Part shown: piece by piece, positions 10,937 through 20,460 of the stretch
How the letters are laid out: the number at the start of each line of letters is the position of its first letter
How positions within the stretch are numbered: position 1 is the first letter of the stretch
Assembly: GCF_023016525.1 (NCBI RefSeq)
Contig: NZ_JALKCG010000003.1
Span: 124,001-188,000, forward strand
Direction of reading: 5' to 3'
From: Ancylobacter koreensis
Lineage (GTDB): Bacteria > Pseudomonadota > Alphaproteobacteria > Rhizobiales > Xanthobacteraceae
DNA: 64,000 bases
The notes under the pieces: model-generated
Told to the model about the DNA's origin: nothing
Database searches by the model: none
Seen by the model: only the letters and a program-made list of their open reading frames with translations
Program-made: the position numbers and the translations under genes

Positions 10937-13219
10937 ATGAGCGACGCTTCCACCCCCGATACCACGCGGACCGCCGGCAGGGACGATACGGTCGACCTCG
11001 GCGCGATGGGCTTTCGCTTCTCGCTGTGGGGGCTGGCGCCGCTCGCGGTGCTGCTGGCGCTGCTCATGGCGCTGGCCAGCTTCATCATCCTGATCGGCAT
11101 CACCCCGCTGGTGCCCTCGCAGGACGTCGTGGTCGTCGTCCTGTGCCTCAACGGCGTGATGTCGCTGGTGCTCGTCGGCATCATCGGCCGCGAGGTCTGG
11201 CGCATCGTCAAGGCGCGGCGGCGGGGCAGGGCGGCGGCGCGGCTGCATGTGCGAATCGTCGGGCTGTTCGGCATCGTCGCGGTGGTGCCGGCGCTGCTGG
11301 TCGCCGTGCTCGCCAGCATCACGCTCGACAAGGGCCTCGACCGCTGGTTCTCGGTGCGCACCCGCGCCATCGTGGACAACGCCGTCTCGGTCGCCCAGAC
11401 CTATGTGCGCGAGCACGCCTATTCGATCCGCGGCGACATTCTCGGCATGTCGCGCGACCTCCAGCGTATTCGCCCGCTCTGGGACCAGGACCGCAGCCGC
11501 TTCCGTCAGGCGATGACCGCGCAGGCGGTGGTGCGCGGCCTTCCGGCGGCGATGATCATCGACCGCGACCTCAAGATCATCGACCGCTCGACCGTGCGGG
11601 TCGGGCGCGAATTCGTGGTGCCGGCCAATCTGGCGCTGAAGGACGCGACCGACGAGCAGCCGCTGATCTACCTGCCGGGCGACGCCGATTACGTCGGCGC
11701 TGTCATTCCCCTGAAGGATTTCGGCGACCTCTACCTCTATGTCGCGCGCTCGGTCGATCCGCGCGTCATCGAGTATCTGAAGGAGACTCAGGCCGCCGTC
11801 GTCGACTACCGCAATCTGGAACAGCAGCGCGTCGGCGTTCAGGTCGCCTTTGCCGTGCTCTACGCGGTGATCTCGCTCACCGTGCTGCTGTGCGCGGTCT
11901 GGCTCGGCATCCATTTCGCCAACCGGCTGGTTGCCCCTATCCGCCGGCTGATCGGCGCGGCCGATCTCGTCGCCGCCGGCAATCTCTTCGTCGAGGTGCC
12001 GGTGCGCCGTTCCGAGGGCGACCTGTCGAGCCTTGCCGAGACCTTCAACAAGATGACGCAGGAGCTGCGCACCCAGCGCGACGACCTCGTGCAGGCGCGC
12101 GACCAGATCGACACCCGCCGCCGCTTCACCGAGGCGGTGCTGTCGGGCGTCGGCGCCGGCGTGGTCGGCCTCGATTCGCTCGGGCGTATCTCCATCATCA
12201 ACCGCCCGGCCGAGCGCCTGCTCGGGGTGAGCGAGGCGGAGGTGCACGGCAGCGAATTCGGTACCGTGGTGCCGGAAGTCGCGCCGCTGCTGGCGCAAGC
12301 GATGGAGGCCGGCGAGCGCAGCGTGCAGGCCAACACCACGCTGAGCCGCAACGGTCGCGACCGGGTGATCGCGGTGCGCGTCACCACCGAGCAGTCGCGC
12401 GAGGCCGAGCACGGCTGGGTGGTGACGCTGGACGACATCACCGAGCTGGTCGTCGCCCAGCGCACCTCGGCCTGGGCGGACGTGGCGCGGCGTATCGCGC
12501 ATGAGATCAAGAACCCGCTCACCCCGATCCAGCTTTCCGCCGAGCGCCTGCGCCGCCGCTACGGCAAGGTCATCGAGAACGACCGCGAGGTGTTCGACCA
12601 GTGCACGGAGACGATCATCCGGCAGGTCGGCGACATCGGGCGGATGGTGGACGAGTTCTCCTCCTTCGCTCGCATGCCCAAGCCCGTTTCCGAGGCGCAG
12701 GACATCGGCGAGACGGTGCGGCAGGTCGTCTTCCTCATGCGGGTCGGCAATCCCGACATCGCCATCGCCTTCGAGGTGCCGGAGGCGCCGCTGGTCGCCC
12801 GCTTCGACCGGCGCCTCATCTCGCAGGCGCTGACCAACATCATCAAGAACGCCACCGAGGCGCTCGGTGCGGTGCCGCCCGAGGAACGCGCCGAGCCGCC
12901 GCGCATCCGCGTCGCGGTGACGGCGGACGAGCGCATGGTGACGATCGACGTCATCGACAACGGCAAGGGCCTGCCCACCGAGAACCGGGCGCGGCTGCTG
13001 GAGCCCTATGTCACGACCCGCGAGAAGGGCACCGGGCTCGGCCTCGCGATTGTCGGAAAGATCATGGAAGAGCACGGCGGCGGGATAGAGCTCGACGACG
13101 CGCCCGATGGGCGCGGCGCGTGGATCCGCCTGCGCTTCGCGCGCGACGGCGGCCCCACCGCCACCAATGACGGCAAAGGCAGCGGCAACGGCGATGCCGT
13201 CGTCCGCCAGGTCGGCTGA
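10937..13219 (+). CDS. ntrY: Membrane sensor kinase NtrY
   Basis: A 760-residue transmembrane histidine kinase. Several N-terminal membrane helices (about residues 30-110) are followed by a periplasmic segment, a further helix (about 295-315), a HAMP linker, a PAS domain (about 380-490), the H-box [12 protein letters not shown] and a GHKL domain with the G2 box GTGLGLA. NtrY pairs with NtrX; the pair has been linked to nitrogen metabolism and, in some alphaproteobacteria, to redox and envelope control. It begins 147 bases after ntrC, so it may be separately promoted, and ends 14 bases before ntrX. Confidence 0.95.
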   Translation: MSDASTPDTTRTAGRDDTVDLGAMGFRFSLWGLAPLAVLLALLMALASFIILIGITPLVPSQDVVVVVLCLNGVMSLVLVGIIGREVWRIVKARRRGRAAARLHVRIVGLFGIVAVVPALLVAVLASITLDKGLDRWFSVRTRAIVDNAVSVAQTYVREHAYSIRGDILGMSRDLQRIRPLWDQDRSRFRQAMTAQAVVRGLPAAMIIDRDLKIIDRSTVRVGREFVVPANLALKDATDEQPLIYLPGDADYVGAVIPLKDFGDLYLYVARSVDPRVIEYLKETQAAVVDYRNLEQQRVGVQVAFAVLYAVISLTVLLCAVWLGIHFANRLVAPIRRLIGAADLVAAGNLFVEVPVRRSEGDLSSLAETFNKMTQELRTQRDDLVQARDQIDTRRRFTEAVLSGVGAGVVGLDSLGRISIINRPAERLLGVSEAEVHGSEFGTVVPEVAPLLAQAMEAGERSVQANTTLSRNGRDRVIAVRVTTEQSREAEHGWVVTLDDITELVVAQRTSAWADVARRIAHEIKNPLTPIQLSAERLRRRYGKVIENDREVFDQCTETIIRQVGDIGRMVDEFSSFARMPKPVSEAQDIGETVRQVVFLMRVGNPDIAIAFEVPEAPLVARFDRRLISQALTNIIKNATEALGAVPPEERAEPPRIRVAVTADERMVTIDVIDNGKGLPTENRARLLEPYVTTREKGTGLGLAIVGKIMEEHGGGIELDDAPDGRGAWIRLRFARDGGPTATNDGKGSGNGDAVVRQVG

Positions 13220-13233
13220 AGGAGAACAGAACG

Positions 13234-14601
13234 ATGGCGACCGACATCCTGATCGTCGACGACGAGGCCGATATTCGCGGCCTTGTGGCCGGCATATTGG
13301 AGGATGAGGGCTACGGCGCCCGCACCGCCAAGGACAGCGACGAGGCGCGCGCCGCCATCGAGGCGCGCCGGCCGCATCTGGTCTTCCTCGACATCTGGCT
13401 GGAGCGTTCCAAGCTCGACGGGCTGCAGCTCCTGGAAATCATCAAGCGCGACCACCCGGACGTGCCTGTCGTGATGATCTCCGGCCACGGCACCATCGAG
13501 ACGGCGGTCGCCGCCATCAAGCAGGGCGCCTACGACTTCATCGAGAAGCCCTTCAACTCCGACCGGCTGATCCTTGTTGCTGAGCGGGCACTGGAGACGC
13601 TGCGCCTCAAGCGCGAGGTCCGCGACCTCAAGCAGCGCGCGCCGGTGGCGCAGGCACTGGTCGGACGCTCCTCGGTGATGAACCAGCTGCGCCAGTCTGT
13701 CGAACGCGTGGCGCCGACCAACAGTCGCATCATGATCGTGGGACCCTCGGGCTCCGGCAAGGAACTGACGGCGCGGATGATCCACGGCGCCTCGGCCCGC
13801 GCCAACGGCCCCTTCGTCGTCATCAACGCCGCCGCCATCACGCCCGAGCGCATGGAGGTCGAGCTGTTCGGCGTCGAAAGCGCGGACGGGCAGGGCGGGC
13901 AGGTCGGCGCGCTGGAGGAGGCGCATGGCGGCACGCTCTTCATCGACGAGATCGCCGACATGCCGCGCGAGACCCAGAACCGCATCCTGCGCGTGCTGGT
14001 CGACCAGAACTTCCTGCGGGTGGGCGGGGCGACCCGCGTCTCGGTGGACGTGCGCATCATCTCCTCGACCGCGCGCAATCTGGAGAAGGAGATCGCCGAG
14101 GGACGCTTCCGCGAGGACCTGTACCACCGCCTCGGCGTGGTGCCGATCCGGGTGCCGCCGCTCGCCGAGCGCCGTGAGGACGTGCCGGAACTGGTGGAGT
14201 TCTTCCTCGACCATATCTCGCAGGCGACGGGCCTCGCCCGCCGGCGCATCGCCGACGACGCGCTCGCGGTGCTGCAGTCGCACGACTGGCCGGGCAATGT
14301 CCGCCAGCTCCGCAACAATATCGAGCGCCTGCTCATCCTCGCCTCCGGCGAGGCGGACGTGCCGGTGACGGCGGACATGCTGCCGCCGGACGTCGGCTCG
14401 CTGGTGCCCAGTCTGCCGAGCGGCAATGGCGGCGAGCATCTGATGGGCCTGCCGCTGCGCGACGCGCGCGAGGTGTTCGAGCGCGAATATCTGGTGGCGC
14501 AGATCAGCCGTTTCGGCGGCAACATCTCGCGCACCGCCGAGTTCGTCGGCATGGAACGCTCGGCGCTGCACCGCAAGCTGAAGGCGCTCGGCATCGGCTG
14601 A
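13234..14601 (+). CDS. ntrX: Response regulator NtrX, lacking a GAFTGA loop
   Basis: A 455-residue partner of NtrY: receiver domain with Asp53, AAA+ domain with Walker A GPSGSGKE and Walker B LFIDEIAD, and a Fis-type helix-turn-helix ending MERSALHRKLKALG. Where NtrC carries GAFTGA, this protein reads FGVESADGQGGQVGALEE, so the loop that contacts sigma-54 is missing. It probably acts without sigma-54, as a DNA-binding regulator at ordinary promoters (inference). SD GAAGGAGAA lies just upstream of the ATG. Confidence 0.95.
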   Translation: MATDILIVDDEADIRGLVAGILEDEGYGARTAKDSDEARAAIEARRPHLVFLDIWLERSKLDGLQLLEIIKRDHPDVPVVMISGHGTIETAVAAIKQGAYDFIEKPFNSDRLILVAERALETLRLKREVRDLKQRAPVAQALVGRSSVMNQLRQSVERVAPTNSRIMIVGPSGSGKELTARMIHGASARANGPFVVINAAAITPERMEVELFGVESADGQGGQVGALEEAHGGTLFIDEIADMPRETQNRILRVLVDQNFLRVGGATRVSVDVRIISSTARNLEKEIAEGRFREDLYHRLGVVPIRVPPLAERREDVPELVEFFLDHISQATGLARRRIADDALAVLQSHDWPGNVRQLRNNIERLLILASGEADVPVTADMLPPDVGSLVPSLPSGNGGEHLMGLPLRDAREVFEREYLVAQISRFGGNISRTAEFVGMERSALHRKLKALGIG

Positions 14602-14736
14602 GCGCCCGCGCAGGAAGATGTGTGGCGCGGGCGGGCCGGGCCGCTGCGGCGCGCCGGGAACCTGCTATAGAGTGACTCGGCATCACAGAAGCGGGGCGGC
14701 GCGGCCCCGTGCCGGGCGGGTTCGAGCGGGGTCGTC

Positions 14737-16113
14737 ATGAAGGTCGTGATTTGCGGGGCGGGTCAGGTGGGCTTCGGCATTGCCGAGCGGCTTGCCGCCG
14801 AGCAGAACGACGTTTCCATCATCGACACTTCGCCGCGCCTCATCCAGGCCGTGACCGACACGCTGGACGTGCGCGGCTTCGTCGGCCACGGCTCGCATCC
14901 CGACGTGCTGGCCCGGGCGGGGCTGGAGGCGGCGGACATGCTGATCGCCGTCACCCTGCACGACGAGGTCAACATGGTGGCCTGCCAGGTCGGCCATGCG
15001 CTGTTCGACGTGCCGACCAAGATCGCGCGCGTGCGGGCGCAGAGCTACCTCCAGGGCCACTGGCGGGACATGTTCTCGCGCGACCACCTGCCGATCGACG
15101 TGGTGATCTCGCCGGAGCTGGAAGTCGGCGAGATGGTGCTGCGCCGCCTCTCCCTGCCGGGCGCGGTCGACACGGTGAGTTTCGCCGACAGCAATGTCGT
15201 TGTCGTGGGCGTGCGCTGCCAGGAGGACTGCCCGGTCCTCGATACGCCGCTGCGCCAGCTCACCGACCTGTTCCCCGACCTTCAGGCCGTAGTCGTCGCG
15301 GTGAACCGCAAGGGTCGCACCTTCGTGCCGCGCTCGACGGATTCGCTCATCGCCGGCGACCTCGCCTATTTCGTTGCCCATAACGATCAGGTGAGCCGCA
15401 CGCTGACCATCTTCGGCCATGACGAGCCGCCGGCGCAGCGCATCGTCATCGGCGGCGGCGGCAATATCGGCCTTTATGTCGCCCGCGAGCTGGAGCAGCG
15501 CAACCCGAAGGCGCGGGTGAAGCTGATCGAGGACAATGCGGCCCGCGCCGAGGAGATCGCGCAGGAACTCTCGCGCACTGTGGTGCTGCGCGGCAGCGCG
15601 CTCGACCGTGGCATATTGGAGGAGGCGGCCGTCGGCGATGCCGACACGGTGATCGCCGTCACCAATGACGACCGGGTGAACATCCTCTCCTGCCTGCTGT
15701 CGCGCGAGCTCGGCGCCAAGCGCATGCTCTCGCTGCTCAACGACCCCGCCTATCCCGCCTTCGCACGGGGACTGGGCATCGACGCTTATGTGAACCCACG
15801 CCAGATCACCGTTTCCAAGATCCTGCAATATGTCCGCAAGGGCCGTATACGCGGCGTGCACTCGCTGCTGAACGGCGCCGGCGAAGTGATCGAGGCGGAA
15901 GCGCTGGAGACCTCGCCGCTGGTCGGTAAGCCGCTGAAGCAGCTCGACCTTTTCGACGGCATGCGCATCGGCGCGGTGATCCGGGCGGGCAGGGTGCTGC
16001 TGCCGCGCGGCGACACCGTGATCCAGGCCCGCGACCGGGTGGTGATGTTCGCGCTCGCCGACAAGGTGAAGCGGGTCGAGCAGCTCTTCCGCGTGAGCCT
16101 CGAATTCTTCTGA
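14737..16113 (+). CDS. trkA: Trk potassium uptake regulatory subunit TrkA
   Basis: A 458-residue cytosolic protein with two Rossmann/RCK repeats, glycine motifs GAGQVG near residue 7 and GGGGNIG near residue 232, each followed by a TrkA-C domain. It binds NAD(H) and gates the TrkH channel. It follows ntrX by 135 bases and precedes trkH by 13. The ntrYX-trkA neighbourhood is conserved in Hyphomicrobiales. Confidence 0.95.
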   Translation: MKVVICGAGQVGFGIAERLAAEQNDVSIIDTSPRLIQAVTDTLDVRGFVGHGSHPDVLARAGLEAADMLIAVTLHDEVNMVACQVGHALFDVPTKIARVRAQSYLQGHWRDMFSRDHLPIDVVISPELEVGEMVLRRLSLPGAVDTVSFADSNVVVVGVRCQEDCPVLDTPLRQLTDLFPDLQAVVVAVNRKGRTFVPRSTDSLIAGDLAYFVAHNDQVSRTLTIFGHDEPPAQRIVIGGGGNIGLYVARELEQRNPKARVKLIEDNAARAEEIAQELSRTVVLRGSALDRGILEEAAVGDADTVIAVTNDDRVNILSCLLSRELGAKRMLSLLNDPAYPAFARGLGIDAYVNPRQITVSKILQYVRKGRIRGVHSLLNGAGEVIEAEALETSPLVGKPLKQLDLFDGMRIGAVIRAGRVLLPRGDTVIQARDRVVMFALADKVKRVEQLFRVSLEFF

Positions 16114-16126
16114 GGGGCGCGCACAG

Positions 16127-17578
16127 ATGATAGCGGTCGCCCGCCACAGTGCGATCACCGCCGGCCTGATGGCGTTCTTCCTTCTGATCGCCTCGCTGGT
16201 GGCGCTGTTCCGCAACGAGGCGGGCGCCGATGTCTTTTTCGCCACGGCGCTGATGACGGTGTTCGGCGCGGGCGCCGTGCATCTGGCGGTGCGCAATCGG
16301 GGAGGGCGGCTGGAGCGCCGCGCCGCCTATGGGCTGCTTGTCGTCATCTGGTTCGGCGTGCCGACCATCGCCGCCTTCCCGATCGCCGCCACCACCACGC
16401 TCGGGCCGATGAATGCCTGGCTGGAGGCGGTCTCCGCCTTCACCACGACCGGCGCGGTGCAGATCCATGACCTGGAGACGGTGCCCCGCGCGACGCTCGG
16501 CTGGCTGCTGACGTTGCAATGGGGCGGTGGCCTGCTGACACTGGTCGGCTTCATCGCCGTGCTGGGCCCGGCCGGGATCGGTGGCCTGCCGGATCGCTCC
16601 GCCCGCGCCAACCTGCTCGGCGTGACCGAGCAGACCGCGCTCGACGACGGGCTGCGGCTGGCGCTGCCGGTCTATCTCGGCGCGACGCTTGTGTGCACGG
16701 CATTGCTCTTCGCGCTCGGCGTCAGGATGTTCGACGCGCTCGGGCTGGCCGGTGCGGCGCTCTCCACCGGCGGGCTGCTGCCCGACCCGGACGGCATCGC
16801 CGCCTATGGCCATTTCGCCGTCAAGGCGGTGCTGATCGTCTTCATGCTGGTCGGCGGCACCAGCATATTGTGGCACCGCATGCTGCTCGGCCGCCGCTTC
16901 CGCATGGCGTTCGGCCAGTATGAGAACTTCGCGCTGGTCGCGCTGAGCCTCGTGCTCGGCATCGCCGCGGCGGCCATCGGCTTCCGCACGCCGCACAGCA
17001 CCCTCTCGCTGCCGCTGGCGCTGGAGGACGGGCTGTTCACCGCCGTCTCGCTTGTCACCACCACCGGCATCGAGCCGCATGGCGGCGCCTTCGCCAGCCT
17101 GCCGCTGACGGCGGTGATCGCTATCGTCTTCATCGGCGGCGCCAGCTTCTCCACCGCCGGCGGCATCAAGATCTATCGCGCGGGAACGATGGTGCTGCAG
17201 AGCTATCTGGAGCTGGAGCGGCTCGTGCACCCCCACGCGGTGCACCCGCGCCGGCTCGGCCAGCAGAGCGTGACGCTGCAGATGATGAAGGCGATCTGGA
17301 TCATGTTCGGCGTCGCCTGCTCGACCATCGCCGGACTGACGGTCGCCATCGCACCGGCGATGCCGAGCTTCGAGGCCGCCTTCGTCGCCATCGTCGCGGC
17401 GCTGAGTAATGTCGGGCCGGTCTATGCCGCCGCGTGGCAGCCGGAGGCGGCGGCGTGGCCGGACTGGGGCACGCTGCCGGCCTATGCCCAGCTTATACTC
17501 GCGGTGGCCATGATTCTCGGCCGGCTGGAGATCCTCGTGATGCTGGGTCTGGCCAATTTCGCGCTATGGCGGCGGTGA
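16127..17578 (+). CDS. trkH: Potassium uptake membrane subunit TrkH
   Basis: A 483-residue polytopic membrane protein with the fourfold pseudo-repeat of the TrkH/KtrB superfamily. The pore-loop glycine signatures are visible as AFTTTGAV, LSTGGLLP, VTTTGIEP and ALSNVGPV. The fourth filter has Asn before Gly in place of Thr or Ser, which is common in the family. It works with TrkA just upstream. Confidence 0.93.
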   Translation: MIAVARHSAITAGLMAFFLLIASLVALFRNEAGADVFFATALMTVFGAGAVHLAVRNRGGRLERRAAYGLLVVIWFGVPTIAAFPIAATTTLGPMNAWLEAVSAFTTTGAVQIHDLETVPRATLGWLLTLQWGGGLLTLVGFIAVLGPAGIGGLPDRSARANLLGVTEQTALDDGLRLALPVYLGATLVCTALLFALGVRMFDALGLAGAALSTGGLLPDPDGIAAYGHFAVKAVLIVFMLVGGTSILWHRMLLGRRFRMAFGQYENFALVALSLVLGIAAAAIGFRTPHSTLSLPLALEDGLFTAVSLVTTTGIEPHGGAFASLPLTAVIAIVFIGGASFSTAGGIKIYRAGTMVLQSYLELERLVHPHAVHPRRLGQQSVTLQMMKAIWIMFGVACSTIAGLTVAIAPAMPSFEAAFVAIVAALSNVGPVYAAAWQPEAAAWPDWGTLPAYAQLILAVAMILGRLEILVMLGLANFALWRR

Positions 17579-17599
17579 CGCCGCAGGAACGGACCCGAC

Positions 17600-18460
17600 A
17601 TGTCGCGCATCGCCTATGTGAACGGACTTTATGTGCCGCATGCCGACGCCGTCGTGCATGTGGAGGATCGCGGCTACCAGTTCGCCGACGGCGTGTATGA
17701 GGTCTGCGAGGTGCGGGGCGGCCATATGGTCGACGAGCGCCGCCACATGGAGCGTCTCGTGCGCTCGCTCGACGCCATCCACATTGCCATGCCGATGTCG
17801 CTTGCCGCGCTCGGCTTCGTGCTGCGCGAAACGATCCGGCGCAACCGCGTGCGCAACGGCTTCGTCTATTTGCAGATCACGCGCGGCGTGGCGCGGCGCG
17901 ACCATTATTTCCCGGTGCCGGAAGTGCCGCCCTCTATCGTCGTGACCGCCCGCGCCGCCGACCCGGCCAAGGGCGAGGCGGTGGCGGCGCAGGGCATCGC
18001 CGTCATCACCGTGCCGGACAATCGCTGGGAACGGGTCGACATCAAGACTACGGGCCTGCTGCCCAACGTGCTGGCCAAGGAAGCCGCGAAGCAGGCCGGC
18101 GCGCGTGAGGCGTGGTTCGTCGACGCTTCCGGCCATGTCACCGAGGGCGGCTCGACCAATGCGTGGATCGTGACGGGGGAGGGCAGGCTCGTCACTCGCC
18201 CGGCGGAGAGCGGCATCCTGCGCGGCATCACCCGCACGGTGATGCTGGAGGTTGCGCAGAAGCTGCAGCTGCGGGTCGAGGAGCGGGCCTTCACCGTCGC
18301 CGAGGCGCTGGCCGCGCGCGAGGCCTTCGTGACCTCGGCGACCAATTTCGCCACCCCCGTGGTACGAATCGACGGCCAAGCGATCGGCGACGGCACGCCC
18401 GGCCCGGTGGCGCGCGCCTTGCGCGAGAACTACCACAAGAGCGCCGAGATCGCCCGCTGA
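17600..18460 (+). CDS. dat: D-amino-acid aminotransferase
   Basis: A 286-residue fold-type IV PLP enzyme. The Schiff-base lysine is Lys149 in VDIKTTGLLPN, and TEGGSTNAW is the substrate and phosphate loop of D-alanine aminotransferases. It interconverts D-alanine and D-glutamate for peptidoglycan. A branched-chain aminotransferase is the alternative, but the length and the conserved trk-dat-hfq neighbourhood support Dat. Confidence 0.88.
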   Translation: MSRIAYVNGLYVPHADAVVHVEDRGYQFADGVYEVCEVRGGHMVDERRHMERLVRSLDAIHIAMPMSLAALGFVLRETIRRNRVRNGFVYLQITRGVARRDHYFPVPEVPPSIVVTARAADPAKGEAVAAQGIAVITVPDNRWERVDIKTTGLLPNVLAKEAAKQAGAREAWFVDASGHVTEGGSTNAWIVTGEGRLVTRPAESGILRGITRTVMLEVAQKLQLRVEERAFTVAEALAAREAFVTSATNFATPVVRIDGQAIGDGTPGPVARALRENYHKSAEIAR

Positions 18461-18649
18461 GGCGTGCCGTTCGCCGGTCGCCGCCTCCCGCACGCGGCGG
18501 CCGGCCGACGAGAATGCGCTTGCCAAGCCGGGCCAAGTCCGCGAAAGCATCTTGCGCGACCGGCATGGTGTGACATGCTTGTGTTGCACGTCTTCAACGA
18601 AGCCGCCTCCCGGACGGAGCGCAGAGATGAAGGCGACCGCGCCGACGAC

Positions 18650-18680
18650 GAGCAACAACAAACAAACGGATCAAAAAAAC
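18650..18680 (+). promoter_or_regulatory. A-rich hfq leader, possible Hfq autoregulatory site
   Basis: The 30 bases before hfq form an A-rich run of AAC/AAA triplets (AGCAACAACAAACAAACGG followed by ATCAAAAAAACC) in a GC-rich genome. The distal face of Hfq binds repeated A-R-N triplets in known homologues, so this could be where Hfq represses its own mRNA. No clear Shine-Dalgarno is seen inside it. Confidence 0.4.
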
Positions 18681-18681
18681 C

Positions 18682-18933
18682 ATGGCCGCGGAACGTTCGC
18701 AGAACCTCCAGGACACCTTTCTCAACCACGTCCGCAAGAACAAGACGCCGCTCACCATCTTTCTGGTCAACGGCGTGAAGCTCCAGGGAGTTGTCACCTG
18801 GTTCGATAATTTCTGCGTGCTGCTGCGCCGGGACGGCCATTCGCAGCTCGTCTACAAGCATGCCATTTCGACCATCATGCCCGGCCATCCGGTTCAACTG
18901 TTCGAACCGGACGAGACCGGCGAGAAGGGCTGA
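18682..18933 (+). CDS. hfq: RNA chaperone Hfq
   Basis: An 83-residue Sm-like protein forming hexamers that help small RNAs pair with mRNAs. Sm1 residues lie in [15 protein letters not shown] and [10 protein letters not shown], and the Sm2 signature YKHAIS is near the C-terminus. It has only a very short acidic tail, as usual in alphaproteobacteria. It is preceded by a 221-base gap that probably holds its promoter and followed by hflX after 2 bases. Confidence 0.98.
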   Translation: MAAERSQNLQDTFLNHVRKNKTPLTIFLVNGVKLQGVVTWFDNFCVLLRRDGHSQLVYKHAISTIMPGHPVQLFEPDETGEKG

Positions 18934-18935
18934 GC

Positions 18936-20318
18936 TTGGAGCTCAAGGGTTCCCGGCGCGCGCCGGCCGGCAGGGACGCCGGCCTGCCGCCGGAGAGAGA
19001 CACGCGCGGCGATGCCACCCGCGTCGTGGTGATCGTGCCGCATCTGACGCGCCGTGCGGCCGAGGAGGGCGTTCACCGATCGCCCGAGGCACGGCTCGAC
19101 GAGGCGGTCGGGCTGGCGCTTGCCATCGATCTGAAGGTCGTCGGCCAGATGCTGGTCGGCCTCAGCCAGGTGCGGCCCGCCACCTATCTCGGCAGCGGCA
19201 AGGTCGAGGAGATCGCCGGCATCGTGAAGGCGGAGGAGGCGGGGCTGGTCTTCGTCGATGCCCCGCTCAGCCCGGTGCAGCAGCGCAACCTCGAAAAAGC
19301 GTTTTCAGCCAAAGTTATAGACCGAACGGCTCTCATTCTGGAGATCTTCGGCCAGCGCGCGCGCACCAAGGAAGGTGTGCTTCAGGTTGAACTCGCTCAC
19401 CTGAATTATCAGCGCAGCCGGCTGGTGCGGTCCTGGACCCATCTGGAGCGCCAGCGCGGCGGTTTCGGCTTTCTCGGCGGCCCCGGCGAGACGCAGATCG
19501 AGGCCGACCGGCGGCTGATCGGCGAGCGCATCGTGAAGATCGAGCGCGAGCTGGAGCAGGTGAAGCGCACCCGCGCGCTGCACCGCGCCAGCCGCAAGAA
19601 GGTGCCTTATCCGGTGGTTGCGCTGGTCGGCTACACCAATGCCGGCAAGTCGACGCTGTTCAACCGGCTGACCCGCGCCGAGGTGATGGCGCAGGACCTT
19701 CTGTTCGCCACGCTAGACCCCACGCTGCGCGCCGTGCAGCTTCCCAGCGGCGAGCGGGTGATCCTCTCCGACACGGTGGGCTTCATCTCCGACCTGCCGA
19801 CGCAGCTTGTCGCTGCCTTCCGCGCGACACTGGAAGAGGTGATCGAGGCCGACCTGATCCTGCATGTACGGGACATGTCGCACGAGGATGCCGAGGCGCA
19901 GGCCCACGACGTGGAAAGCGTGCTCGCCGATCTCGACATAGACCCGACTGACGACCACCGGCTTATCGAAGTGTGGAACAAGATCGACCGGCTCGACGAG
20001 GACGGGCGGACGCGCCTGTTCAACACAGCGGCGCGCCGTGAGGGCGATGCGCGGCCGATCCCGGTCTCGGCGCTGACCGGGGAGGGGATGGATACGCTGC
20101 TGGCCGCCATCTCGCGGCGGCTCGCGCAGGAGCGTGTCAGCCTCGCGGTCGATCTCGACGCGACGAATGGCGAGGGGCTGAGCTGGCTCTACCGCCATAC
20201 CGAGGTGATGGAGCGCCGCGAGGACAGCGAGGGCCGGCTGCATCTGGCAGTGCGGGTGCCGCCCGACCGTGCCGAGCATATCGAGCGCCGGTTCGGGGCG
20301 AGGCGGATCAAGAATTAG
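18936..20318 (+). CDS. hflX: Ribosome-associated GTPase HflX
   Basis: A 460-residue GTPase that splits stalled or heat-damaged ribosomes. The N-terminal nucleotide-binding domain is followed by GGPGETQIEADRR and a coiled-coil, then the G domain with G1 GYTNAGKST, G3 DTVGF and G4 NKID. The frame begins with TTG at 18936, two bases after the hfq stop. The first 25 or so residues are poorly conserved, so the exact start is uncertain. hfq-hflX is a widely conserved pair. Confidence 0.93.
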   Translation: MELKGSRRAPAGRDAGLPPERDTRGDATRVVVIVPHLTRRAAEEGVHRSPEARLDEAVGLALAIDLKVVGQMLVGLSQVRPATYLGSGKVEEIAGIVKAEEAGLVFVDAPLSPVQQRNLEKAFSAKVIDRTALILEIFGQRARTKEGVLQVELAHLNYQRSRLVRSWTHLERQRGGFGFLGGPGETQIEADRRLIGERIVKIERELEQVKRTRALHRASRKKVPYPVVALVGYTNAGKSTLFNRLTRAEVMAQDLLFATLDPTLRAVQLPSGERVILSDTVGFISDLPTQLVAAFRATLEEVIEADLILHVRDMSHEDAEAQAHDVESVLADLDIDPTDDHRLIEVWNKIDRLDEDGRTRLFNTAARREGDARPIPVSALTGEGMDTLLAAISRRLAQERVSLAVDLDATNGEGLSWLYRHTEVMERREDSEGRLHLAVRVPPDRAEHIERRFGARRIKN

Positions 20319-20387
20319 GGCGATTCCGTTCGTCGTCGTTTCGGGCGACCAGCGGCCGATCCGCGATCGCGTCGAGAATGGGGAGCG

Positions 20388-20419
20388 ATCCCGGCTCGGC
20401 GCTGCGCTTCGGCCGGGAT
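20388..20419. repeat. REP-like palindrome, copy 3
   Basis: Outer arms ATCCCGGC and GCCGGGAT; the left arm shares TCCCGGCTCGGCGCTGCG with copy 2 at 5241. It lies in the 142-base gap between the convergent genes hflX and mazG, the same kind of location as copies 1 and 2. Confidence 0.55.
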
Positions 20420-20460
20420 GGTAAACTGACGGAATGTGGGGGGCAGGGCACCTCACAGCC

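Noticed and set aside
10925-13075. Very long minus-strand open frame opposite ntrY
   Set aside because: It is a GC-bias shadow: the composition is dominated by Arg/His/Asp/Ala repeats with no domain, and the plus strand encodes an unmistakable NtrY.
14683-17245. Minus-strand frames opposite trkA and trkH
   Set aside because: Shadows of two well-conserved genes.
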